Positions 1 through 5,307 of a DNA stretch of 6,401 bases are shown piece after piece (position 1 is the first letter of the stretch; the number at the start of each line of letters is the position of its first letter). The position numbers and the translations under genes were made by a program. Source of the DNA: an uncultured Marinicella sp. (GTDB lineage: Bacteria > Pseudomonadota > Gammaproteobacteria > Xanthomonadales > Marinicellaceae); NCBI GenBank assembly GCA_938008005.1, contig CALLLZ010000215.1, positions 1-6,401 on the forward strand, read 5' to 3'. The notes beneath the pieces were generated by a model. The model was not told where the DNA came from and ran no database searches. It was given only the letters and a program-made list of their open reading frames with translations.

Positions 1-1594
1 AGCTTTCAGTCATATTTTCCTTAAACAACATACCAATAATAAGGAGTCTACTTTACAAAGACTGGGTCGAAAATTAGGTCGAATTGCTGTCAATAAGACA
101 CATATCATCATCCCCAGCGCCGTATTATTTTTAGTGCTTTCAGGATACATGTTCAGCTTTGTTCAAAAAGAATTCTTTCCCGACACCGATCGCAATCAAG
201 TCATCGTAGATATTAAATACCCTGAAAATTCACACATCATTCAAAATGCGCAGAACACCCAAGCCATCGCTGAGCAACTAGCCTCACGTGAGCATGTACA
301 AAAAACCGTTACATTTGTAGGAAACTCAGGGCCTGTATTTTATTATAATTTAGCAGAAAAACCTCGCGCACCACATGTTGCCAGGATTGTGGCTATATTA
401 GATTCAGTTGATAACAGCAATGAAATCATTGAATGGATGACACAAGAGGTTTCACCTCATTACCCTCAGGCTGAAATTGTGGCTCGCAGGTTAGGCCAAG
501 GTCCTCCTTCAGAAGCTCCAATAGAAATAAAGGTTATCGCTGAAGATAGACAAGAATTGACCGAATCAGTACGAAAAATACAAGATTTATTGGCCGCAAC
601 TGAAGGAACCAGAACTTTACGCAATACCATTGGTCTAGGGATGGCAAAATTGACACTGTCCCCCAAGGACGCCCTACTGAACCGAAATGATATCACCAGA
701 GATAAATTAGCCAGTGGATTGGCATTAAGAACCTCCGGCCAAGTCATTGGTCAATACCGCGGTTCTGAAGATCCGGTAAATATAGTAATGCAATCACCTG
801 AACACGTTAATTTCAACATCCAAGATTTAGATGACATATCCATACATAACGGTGAATACCAATTATCACTCAATGCCTTAACTGATAAAACCATCGAATG
901 GCTCCCCGCTTCTATAAACCATTACAATTTACAAAGGACAGCTTCTGTGTTTTCAGAGACCAAAGATGGGTACACTTATGATGATGTTTTGTCTGTATTT
1001 CTCCCACAAGTAGAAAAAATGGACTTCCCAAAAGGTGTTAGTTATTTCGTAGCAGGATCAGTACAAGAATCAGGAAAAGCCAATAAATCACTTGGCAAAG
1101 CATTACCGATCGGGTTGATCATGCTGTTGGTTTTTCTGTTATTTGAATTTAACTCATTTAAGAAAATGTTTATTATTCTTGTGACTGTTCCATTGGCTTT
1201 TGCTGGCGTCCCTTTTGGATTATTATTAACCCAAACGCCATTTGGCTTTACTGCCACTCTTGGTGTTTTGGCATTGGTTGGAATTGTAGTTAACAATGCC
1301 ATCGTATTGCTTGATTTAATTCAAAAAAATCAAGATGCCGGTATGGATATGCCCACATCCATTCAAGAAGCGGTAGCCCGAAGGACAAGACCCATTGTCT
1401 TGACCACATTAACCACCATTGCTGGCCTCTTACCGCTGGTGATGACTGATTCAACTTTGTGGCCACCCTTGGCTTGGTCTATCATTTCAGGCTTAATTGT
1501 TTCTACTGCACTGTCCCTGTTGGTGGTTCCATCGATGTATCAAAAAATGATCAAACCAAAAGAGTTTGTAACTGCAAACCCATCTGCAACATAA
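1..1594 (+). CDS. RND-family efflux transporter permease, C-terminal half (5' partial)
   Basis: Inner-membrane proton-driven RND (HAE1/AcrB-like) permease that normally works with a periplasmic adaptor and an outer-membrane channel; the substrate cannot be read from sequence. The frame is open to the left edge (first full codon at base 2), so 530 residues are visible of a family usually 1,000-1,050 long. Counting from base 2: TM7 at about 33-52, then the FFPDTDRNQ stretch that opens the second periplasmic porter domain (about 58-350). TM8-TM12 follow: about 365-380, 389-409, 416-440, 463-481 and 491-510. Family hallmarks are GIVVNNAIVLLD in TM10, RRTRPIVLTTLTTIAGLLP (loop into TM11) and LWPPLAWSIISGL before TM12. 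The gene ends in tandem stops TAA TAG (1592-1597). The GTG at 134 lies inside TM7 and is not the true start. selO follows 7 bases later. The family is certain; the subfamily (drug versus other hydrophobic substrate) is not. Confidence 0.95.
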   Translation, partial: AFSHIFLKQHTNNKESTLQRLGRKLGRIAVNKTHIIIPSAVLFLVLSGYMFSFVQKEFFPDTDRNQVIVDIKYPENSHIIQNAQNTQAIAEQLASREHVQKTVTFVGNSGPVFYYNLAEKPRAPHVARIVAILDSVDNSNEIIEWMTQEVSPHYPQAEIVARRLGQGPPSEAPIEIKVIAEDRQELTESVRKIQDLLAATEGTRTLRNTIGLGMAKLTLSPKDALLNRNDITRDKLASGLALRTSGQVIGQYRGSEDPVNIVMQSPEHVNFNIQDLDDISIHNGEYQLSLNALTDKTIEWLPASINHYNLQRTASVFSETKDGYTYDDVLSVFLPQVEKMDFPKGVSYFVAGSVQESGKANKSLGKALPIGLIMLLVFLLFEFNSFKKMFIILVTVPLAFAGVPFGLLLTQTPFGFTATLGVLALVGIVVNNAIVLLDLIQKNQDAGMDMPTSIQEAVARRTRPIVLTTLTTIAGLLPLVMTDSTLWPPLAWSIISGLIVSTALSLLVVPSMYQKMIKPKEFVTANPSAT

Positions 1595-1601
1595 TAGACA
1601 C

Positions 1602-3047
1602 ATGAGAATAAGTAATCAATATGCCGCATTAGGAACAAAATTCAGCAGCTCATCAACACCAGAAGTTCCTAAGTTACCCCAACTTTTATTGTGGAATGAA
1701 CAATTGGCTGATGACTTGAAATTAAATTTAAGTGAAGAACAAATAGCCAATTATTTTTCAGGCCAAAAATTAATTCCTGATTCAACCCCCGTTGCTATGG
1801 CATACTCAGGGCACCAGTTTGGTCATTTCAATCCACAACTGGGTGATGGACGTGCACACTTACTTGGCGAAGTGGCCAATAAACAAGGAAAGATTCAAGA
1901 AATTCAGCTCAAAGGCTCAGGTCAAACACCCTTCTCTCGAAATGGAGACGGTAAATGTGGGATTAAACCTGCCGTCAGAGAATATATCATGTCAGAAGCC
2001 ATGCATGCCATGGGCGTACCTACCACCAGATGTTTAGCTGTAATAACTACTGGAGAGGAAATTCATCGCCAAACCATCACACCAGGGGCTGTGGTAACCC
2101 GATTAGCCAGTTCACATATCAGGGTTGGCACATTTGAGTATTTTGCTGCCAGAAGCATGCAAACAGAAATTAAAATACTGGTTGACCTTACAATCAAACG
2201 TCATTACCCAAATATTACTCTAACTAACAATAGAAAGTACCTTTCATTACTTCAACAGGTTATTGATAAACAAATAGAATTGGTTATCGAATGGACGCGT
2301 GTTGGTTTTATACATGGAGTCATGAACACCGATAACACCTTGCTCTCAGGTGAAACCATAGATTATGGTCCCTGTGCTATGATGGGCGTTTATGACCCAG
2401 AAACAGTATTCAGCTCGATTGACAGAAATGGGCGATATGCATTTGGTAACCAAGCGAATATTGCGCAGTGGAATATGGCCAGGTTAGCAGAGTGTTTTTT
2501 AAATTTAATTGATGAGGATGAGAAACAAGCCATCAATCTGGTTATGCCTTTGATAGAAGCTTTTCCAGACCAATACAACCATGCTTTCAACCAAATGATG
2601 TCAAACAAAATTGGTTTTGAAGAAGGTAATGTTGAAGCAAACAAATTACACCAAAAGTTATTGAGTCTCATGTTTAAACATCAACTGGATTATACCCAAA
2701 CATTTGTGCAACTGCAGGAGTCACTCATAGCAGCTGAATCACATGCTGAAATAAACAGTCTAGAATTAATCGAATGGCATAAAACGTGGCAAGATACATT
2801 AAAGCAATCAAATATATCACATGAAAACGCTTACCAATTAATGGCAAACAACAACCCTGTTGTGATCCCCAGAAACCATCATATTGAAAAAATATTGGAA
2901 CAAGTTGAAGGCGATTTAAGCACAGCGTCTGTCGAATCCTTTTTGGCCGTATTGCAAAGCCCCTATTCGGTGACCAAAGACACCTCACTTTACCAAGACA
3001 TGCCCCCCGGTGGTGATTTAAACTACCAAACTTATTGTGGAACTTGA
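1602..3047 (+). CDS. selO: Protein adenylyltransferase SelO (YdiU/UPF0061 family)
   Basis: Pseudokinase-fold enzyme that transfers AMP from ATP to Ser/Thr/Tyr of target proteins and is linked to redox homeostasis in characterised members. The 481 residues match the usual family length, so the gene looks complete. Visible hallmarks are AYSGHQFGHFNPQLGDGRA (67-85), LKGSGQTPFSRNGDG (103-117), REY-MSEAMHAMG-PTTR (126-143), VVTRLASSHIRVGTFE (164-179), the catalytic MNTDN (241-245), DYGPCAMM (254-261), VFSSIDRNGRYAFGNQ (269-284), IPRNH (422-426) and the terminal QTYCGT. By alignment with the remembered Pseudomonas syringae SelO active site, K104, E127, R167, R174, D244, N245 and D254 are all present. 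The end carries Cys (C479), where animal SelO has selenocysteine. The start is the first Met, 7 bases after the pump stop. I see no Shine-Dalgarno sequence (upstream bases gcaacataatagacac), so translational coupling is likely. G262 sits where I recall an Asp in many relatives (MD-x-Y). Confidence 0.95.
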   Translation: MRISNQYAALGTKFSSSSTPEVPKLPQLLLWNEQLADDLKLNLSEEQIANYFSGQKLIPDSTPVAMAYSGHQFGHFNPQLGDGRAHLLGEVANKQGKIQEIQLKGSGQTPFSRNGDGKCGIKPAVREYIMSEAMHAMGVPTTRCLAVITTGEEIHRQTITPGAVVTRLASSHIRVGTFEYFAARSMQTEIKILVDLTIKRHYPNITLTNNRKYLSLLQQVIDKQIELVIEWTRVGFIHGVMNTDNTLLSGETIDYGPCAMMGVYDPETVFSSIDRNGRYAFGNQANIAQWNMARLAECFLNLIDEDEKQAINLVMPLIEAFPDQYNHAFNQMMSNKIGFEEGNVEANKLHQKLLSLMFKHQLDYTQTFVQLQESLIAAESHAEINSLELIEWHKTWQDTLKQSNISHENAYQLMANNNPVVIPRNHHIEKILEQVEGDLSTASVESFLAVLQSPYSVTKDTSLYQDMPPGGDLNYQTYCGT

Positions 3048-3154
3048 ATATAAATTTAGAATAGATGAGCCATTAGATTCACAAAAAACCTTTAAAATTG
3101 CCCCCCCATATCACAAACATCCATTCATAATGCAAATAAATTAACATTAATTAA

Positions 3155-3382
3155 TCAACAATAAATATATTGTTTTTGTGGATCATGTGCCACAGGACGA
3201 CCTCCTTGAGCCGAGCAAGCGGCTTGTGCGTTTGCCAAACCTTCTGCATTACCTGGAACAGTTGCCCAATCATTATTTTCATTGCCACTGTTATCGCAAT
3301 AAAATACTGGATCAATTGCCAATGCTTGTGAAGCAATAAACGTTAATGACAATGTTAAAGTAAATATTTTATCAAGATTCAT
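3155..3382 (-). CDS. Small secreted three-cysteine peptide, unknown function
   Basis: I do not recognise this 75-residue protein. Residues 1-22 form a clear Sec signal peptide: MNLDK, a hydrophobic core FTLTLSLTFIA, then a signal peptidase I site ALA/ID after residue 22. The predicted mature peptide of 53 residues is polar and rich in Asn, Gln, Gly and Ala. It has Cys at 29, 56 and 75; the last is the final residue, in the end sequence YIYC. With an odd number of cysteines, one may stay free or form an intermolecular disulfide. There is no transmembrane segment or lipobox. Reality is supported by the signal peptide, a strong ribosome binding site (GGGAG, six bases before ATG) and a plausible promoter upstream. 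It converges on selO with 107 bases between the stops. It stands alone: the next gene on its strand lies 555 bases upstream across a hairpin-rich spacer. It could be a peptide bacteriocin, a periplasmic or envelope protein, or a lineage-specific orphan; nothing here decides between these. Confidence 0.75.
   Translation of the reverse strand: MNLDKIFTLTLSLTFIASQALAIDPVFYCDNSGNENNDWATVPGNAEGLANAQAACSAQGGRPVAHDPQKQYIYC
3157..3177 (+). terminator. Weak AT-rich hairpin with T-tract at the convergent junction
   Basis: AACAATA (3157-3163) pairs with TATTGTT (3168-3174) around a four-base loop, and the T-run continues to 3177. It lies 110 bases after the selO stop and overlaps the last codons of the convergent small gene. 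The stem has only one G-C pair, so it is a poor intrinsic terminator. No better candidate was found between 3048 and 3156, which otherwise holds only a C7 run (3101-3107) and the AT palindrome ATTAATTAAT (3146-3155). Confidence 0.22.
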
Positions 3383-3388
3383 ATTTTT

Positions 3389-3393
3389 CTCCC
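3389..3393 (-). promoter_or_regulatory. Ribosome binding site of the small secreted peptide gene
   Basis: On the minus strand GGGAG is followed by six A/T bases and the ATG at 3382. This is close to the ideal anti-16S match and spacing. It fixes the start and is one of the main reasons to accept this short gene. Confidence 0.75.
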
Positions 3394-3441
3394 AATTATA
3401 ACAATATATATCTACACTATTGCATATTTGTTGCTTTTTTA

Positions 3442-3468
3442 TTTATATGTATTTTATATTGGTGTCAA
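3442..3468 (-). promoter_or_regulatory. Candidate sigma-70 promoter for the small secreted peptide gene
   Basis: On the minus strand a perfect -35 TTGACA (3468 down to 3463) is followed, after a short 15-base spacer, by TATAAA (3447 down to 3442; five of six matches to TATAAT). Transcription would begin near 3435 and give a leader of about 50 bases before the ATG at 3382. The surroundings are very AT-rich, so -10-like hexamers are easy to find by chance; the -35 match is the stronger half. The -35 lies inside one of three copies of the 9-mer TGTCAAATA. Confidence 0.4.
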
Positions 3469-3474
3469 ATATAT

Positions 3475-3496
3475 GTTGAGTGAAAATTAACTCAAC
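3475..3496. repeat. Hairpin 0: 7-bp inverted repeat upstream of the small-gene promoter
   Basis: GTTGAGT (3475-3481) is perfectly complementary to ACTCAAC (3490-3496) with an eight-base loop. It begins six bases upstream of the candidate -35 of the small gene. Its right arm shares CAAC (3493-3496) with the outer stem of hairpin 1, so both cannot form at once. Confidence 0.45.
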
Positions 3497-3523
3497 GACT
3501 ATAGACTAAAAGTTCATAGGTTG
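3493..3523. repeat. Hairpin 1: bulged hairpin with ACTAAAAGT apex
   Basis: CAAC (3493-3496) pairs with GTTG (3520-3523), then a two-base bulge GA, CTAT (3499-3502) with ATAG (3516-3519), one A-C mismatch, and GACT with AGTT (one G-T pair) around AAA (3508-3510). The apical ACTAAAAGT is identical to that of hairpin 2. Confidence 0.5.
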
Positions 3524-3556
3524 TTTTGCGGACTAAAAGTCCTTACTTCGAAACAA
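3521..3556. repeat. Hairpin 2: GGACT-AAA-AGTCC with outer stem
   Basis: The core GGACT (3530-3534), loop AAA, AGTCC (3538-3542) is a perfect 5-bp stem. An outer stem TTGTTTTG (3521-3528) pairs with CGAAACAA (3549-3556), eight positions with one G-T pair. Six unpaired bases (3543-3548) lie on the right side between core and outer stem. Confidence 0.55.
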
Positions 3557-3627
3557 TATTTCCGGTGTTTTTATTTGACAAATTATCCATGGTATTAAAA
3601 TAGACATTATTTTATTTTCAATGGATA

Positions 3628-3643
3628 GTTGGCTTCAGCCAAC
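3628..3643. repeat. Hairpin 3: GTTGGCT-TC-AGCCAAC
   Basis: Perfect 7-bp inverted repeat with a two-base centre, so the apex reads CTTCAG. Just before it, ATGGATA (3621-3627) is the reverse complement of TATCCAT (3584-3590), which could form a longer-range stem enclosing 30 bases. Confidence 0.6.
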
Positions 3644-3668
3644 CTGTATAACTGATGATTCTAAAACC

Positions 3669-3686
3669 TGTTGACTAAAGTCAACA
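3669..3686. repeat. Hairpin 4: TGTTGACT-AA-AGTCAACA
   Basis: Perfect 8-bp inverted repeat with a two-base centre and apex ACTAAAGT. It begins 25 bases after hairpin 3, with AACCTGT at the junction of each (3641-3647 and 3665-3671). Compared with hairpin 3 it shares the outer GTTG/CAAC pairs but differs at a paired position inside the stem (A-T for G-C). Confidence 0.6.
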
Positions 3687-3735
3687 AACCAGAAGTGTGT
3701 CAAATACTCTTCAAAACCTTAAAGATAAATGTGTA

Positions 3736-3764
3736 GCAGCTAAAAGCCTTGCACTAGAAGTGCA
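3736..3764. repeat. Hairpins 5 and 6: back-to-back GCTAAAAGC and TGCACT-AGA-AGTGCA
   Basis: Hairpin 5 has GCT (3739-3741), AAA, AGC (3745-3747), with GCA (3736-3738) able to pair with TGC (3750-3752) across a CT bulge. Hairpin 6 is TGCACT (3750-3755), loop AGA, AGTGCA (3759-3764), a perfect 6-bp stem. They share bases 3750-3752, so the outer pairs of hairpin 5 compete with hairpin 6. Confidence 0.5.
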
Positions 3765-3791
3765 TAATTTTAACTAGCGAAATGAAACAAT

Positions 3792-3869
3792 AAATATGCT
3801 TGCGTGCAAATATTTTAAGAAAATCACGCTGTAATTTAAATTACCAAGCATTTTGGGGAACATGGTTCC
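3792..3869. repeat. Second group of palindromes between the hairpin cluster and the minus-strand operon
   Basis: Three inverted repeats lie here. First, AAATAT (3792-3797) with ATATTT (3810-3815), a GC bulge, and TTGC/GCAA (3800-3803/3806-3809) around GT. Second, the perfect 14-bp palindrome GTAATTTAAATTAC (3831-3844). Third, GGAAC-ATG-GTTCC (3857-3869). None has the CT...AG apex of the main cluster and none is followed by a T-run on either strand, so I do not call terminators. The rest of 3870-3937 shows only a weak TACAA-C-TTGTA (3915-3925). This stretch is the 3' untranslated region of the LVIVD-protein operon. Confidence 0.4.
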
Positions 3870-3937
3870 ATAGGTCAAACAATAGAAATATTAAATTTCC
3901 AGGTACTTAACTTATACAACTTGTAAAACACACCATG

Positions 3938-5266
3938 TTAATCAAGACCATCAATGAAAATCAGGTCAACTACTGGCAAATTAGGTTGTAATATAAATAC
4001 ACCCCGGTTGACATCAGATACAATCACCAGCCCATTGTCAAAAAATGGATAAACATTCCATGCACCTGGAAAACCACCACCATCATTTTCTGGATAAGTA
4101 TCGAAAAAAGCCACTTCAGTCATCTCTGTTTGACTCAAGTCACCCAACTCGAGTATGCGCAAACCACGGGTATAATTTGCTTGGTAAGTATGATCGCCTA
4201 CAACATATTGATTATGATCAATCGACATTCCAGCAGATTCATGGAAACCCTTGTATACAGGATTGTCAAGGTCTCTGAAGTCCATGACATGTGTTCTCGT
4301 GTTAACATCATCACGTCTTTCATCCAACTCGTCGTCAATTAAAAAATACCTTTGATCCTTGGATAACCAGCCTTGATGAGTATATTGGCTACCGGTATAA
4401 CCAGTTCTGGATAACTGAGTCGGATTGTTTTTAACTGTTACATCAACAACAGTAACCGTATCTTCATTACTGGCAAAGCATATTTCTCGACCATGATAAT
4501 CTTGGTCTGGACCTTGGTAAGTCAAACATTGGGCGTCGTGGGTATATCCATCGGCACTGAAACAACCAGCAAAAGTTGGCGCTAAGGGAGCGCTGATATT
4601 AACCATATGTAAACCGCCACTGCAGGTATTACCACCCACTAAATAAGCAAAGTTACTTTCAGGGTTGATGATGATATTATGCGCATCTTGAAATGAACCA
4701 CCTCGATATACATGATCAGCGGCAAAAGTCTCGGGTTGATTTTTAACCGATAATAAACGACTTAAATCAAAAACCTGCATACCATGATCGCCAATATTAT
4801 CGGCCACAATAAAAGCAAAATTTTGATGGGTTTTAATATCACGCCAAGTACTGGTGGAAAACTCACTGGGTAATTGGCCCAAAAATACAGGTTTATCAGG
4901 ATCAGTGATTTCTACAAAGGAGGTACCACTTGAGCGGCCTACCAGTGCGAAATAACGATTACTGGCTTCATGCTTCCAACCCCAAGAGTCAGAACCTTGA
5001 CCACCACCTAAGGTTTTCAAATCTAAATGACCTTTGAGGTCAACATTCTTGCAGGGAAAAATATCTGCAGCACCATTTTCACATGCTTGATTGCTCTTAA
5101 ACTCATAACCCGTATAAGGTTGATTATGGGCCTCATGCATCATCTTAGCAAAATCCCAATCAGGGTATTTTTTTCCTAAAATAGCTGAACGAGCGGGCGT
5201 TTGACAAGCTTGAGCTGGTAACCAAGCGATCAAGGTAATCAAAATAATTATTTTTTTATAGTTCAT
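3938..5266 (-). CDS. Secreted choice-of-anchor B / LVIVD-repeat family protein
   Basis: Exported beta-propeller-like protein of the 'choice-of-anchor B' family; the biochemical role of the family is unknown. The 442 residues start with a signal peptide: MNYKK, a hydrophobic core, then an AQA site before C21. The LVIVD-type repeats follow, with family-typical blocks: WGWKH-----RYFALVGRSSGTSFVEITDP (95-123), WRDIKTHQNFAFIVAD (141-156), HGMQVFDLSRL (161-171), DAHNI (194-198), YTHDAQCLTYQGPDQDYHGREICFASNE (241-268), YTHQGW (295-300), DDELDE (311-316), TRTHVMDF (323-330), IDHNQYVVGDHTYQANYTRGLRILE (349-373) and GAWNVYPFFDNGLVIVSDVNRGVFIL (401-426). It has seven Cys after the signal core (21, 62, 72, 215, 235, 247, 263), which suits disulfides in the periplasm or outside. 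No LPXTG, PEP-CTERM, GlyGly-CTERM or C-terminal membrane anchor is present; the end is VVDLIFIDGLD. The start is supported by AAGG seven bases upstream. It is the second gene of an operon with the amidohydrolase. Confidence 0.9.
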   Translation of the reverse strand: MNYKKIIILITLIAWLPAQACQTPARSAILGKKYPDWDFAKMMHEAHNQPYTGYEFKSNQACENGAADIFPCKNVDLKGHLDLKTLGGGQGSDSWGWKHEASNRYFALVGRSSGTSFVEITDPDKPVFLGQLPSEFSTSTWRDIKTHQNFAFIVADNIGDHGMQVFDLSRLLSVKNQPETFAADHVYRGGSFQDAHNIIINPESNFAYLVGGNTCSGGLHMVNISAPLAPTFAGCFSADGYTHDAQCLTYQGPDQDYHGREICFASNEDTVTVVDVTVKNNPTQLSRTGYTGSQYTHQGWLSKDQRYFLIDDELDERRDDVNTRTHVMDFRDLDNPVYKGFHESAGMSIDHNQYVVGDHTYQANYTRGLRILELGDLSQTEMTEVAFFDTYPENDGGGFPGAWNVYPFFDNGLVIVSDVNRGVFILQPNLPVVDLIFIDGLD

Positions 5267-5273
5267 GTGTAGG

Positions 5274-5277
5274 CCTT
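5274..5277 (-). promoter_or_regulatory. Ribosome binding site of the LVIVD-repeat protein gene
   Basis: On the minus strand AAGG is followed by seven bases (cctacac) and the ATG at 5266. The spacing is good and the match moderate. It supports the signal-peptide-bearing start. Confidence 0.5.
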
Positions 5278-5293
5278 GTTTATAATTTGATGC

Positions 5294-5307
5294 TAAGCAT
5301 ATGCTTA
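5294..5307. repeat. Perfect 14-bp palindrome TAAGCATATGCTTA overlapping a stop codon
   Basis: TAAGCAT joins ATGCTTA without a spacer. On the minus strand its first three bases are the TAA stop of the amidohydrolase (5307-5305), and it occupies the first part of the 38-base gap to the next gene. It has no T-run. A dyad without a loop suits a dimeric protein site better than an RNA terminator, but no family can be named. Confidence 0.45.

Larger units (their letters stand above)
3463..3706. repeat. Three alternating copies of the 9-mer TGTCAAATA
   Basis: Copies lie at 3463-3471 (+), 3572-3580 (- ; reads TATTTGACA on +) and 3698-3706 (+). The first and third share one more base (GTGTCAAATA). 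The alternating orientation makes two inverted-repeat intervals: the first encloses hairpins 0-2 and the second hairpins 3-4. One 9-mer pair in AT-rich DNA of this length is expected by chance, so the evidence lies in the triple occurrence and in the positions relative to the hairpins. Confidence 0.35.
3475..3764. repeat. Cluster of short hairpins sharing a CT-loop-AG apex (REP/BIME-like)
   Basis: Within 290 non-coding bases there are at least seven inverted repeats, listed separately below. Five or six have the same architecture: a stem closing on CT...AG around two or three loop bases, usually AAA. The stems differ but remain complementary: GGACT/AGTCC, TGTTGACT/AGTCAACA, GTTGGCT/AGCCAAC, TGCACT/AGTGCA, GCT/AGC and the imperfect GACT/AGTT. 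Compensated change of this kind points to selection or replication of the structure rather than of the sequence. REP/BIME elements mobilised by IS200-like RAYT transposases behave this way, but no such transposase is in the window. The cluster fills most of the 3383-3937 spacer, in which I see no protein gene. Confidence 0.6.

Noticed and set aside
134..136. GTG as start of the RND permease gene
   Set aside because: The frame is open upstream to base 2 with sensible sequence (loop and TM7 start), and the GTG lies inside TM7.
466..1302. Minus-strand open frames opposite the RND gene
   Set aside because: They are antisense to well-conserved porter and membrane regions, with composition typical of shadows.
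2390..2988. Minus-strand open frames opposite selO
   Set aside because: They are antisense to conserved SelO sequence, without start signals or recognisable domains.
3045..3047. TGA of selO as a selenocysteine codon
   Set aside because: The protein already ends in the Cys form QTYCGT, and the frame closes again two codons later (ATA TAA).
3151..3336. Alternative minus-strand frame overlapping the small secreted peptide
   Set aside because: The other frame has a signal peptide and a GGGAG ribosome binding site; this one has neither.
3490..3523. Integron attC site (ACTCAAC fits RYYYAAC)
   Set aside because: No matching GTTRRRY partner is found at the other end, and there is no integrase or cassette array.
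3575..3605. Plus-strand promoter from TTGACA at 3575-3580
   Set aside because: No acceptable -10 at 15-19 bases and no gene downstream on the plus strand; the hexamer is part of the repeated 9-mer.
3475..3764. CRISPR array
   Set aside because: The repeats are short palindromes with differing stems and irregular spacing, without constant repeats or uniform spacers.
4045..4342. Plus-strand open frames opposite the LVIVD-protein gene
   Set aside because: They are antisense to a strongly supported gene, lack ribosome binding sites and show no family features.
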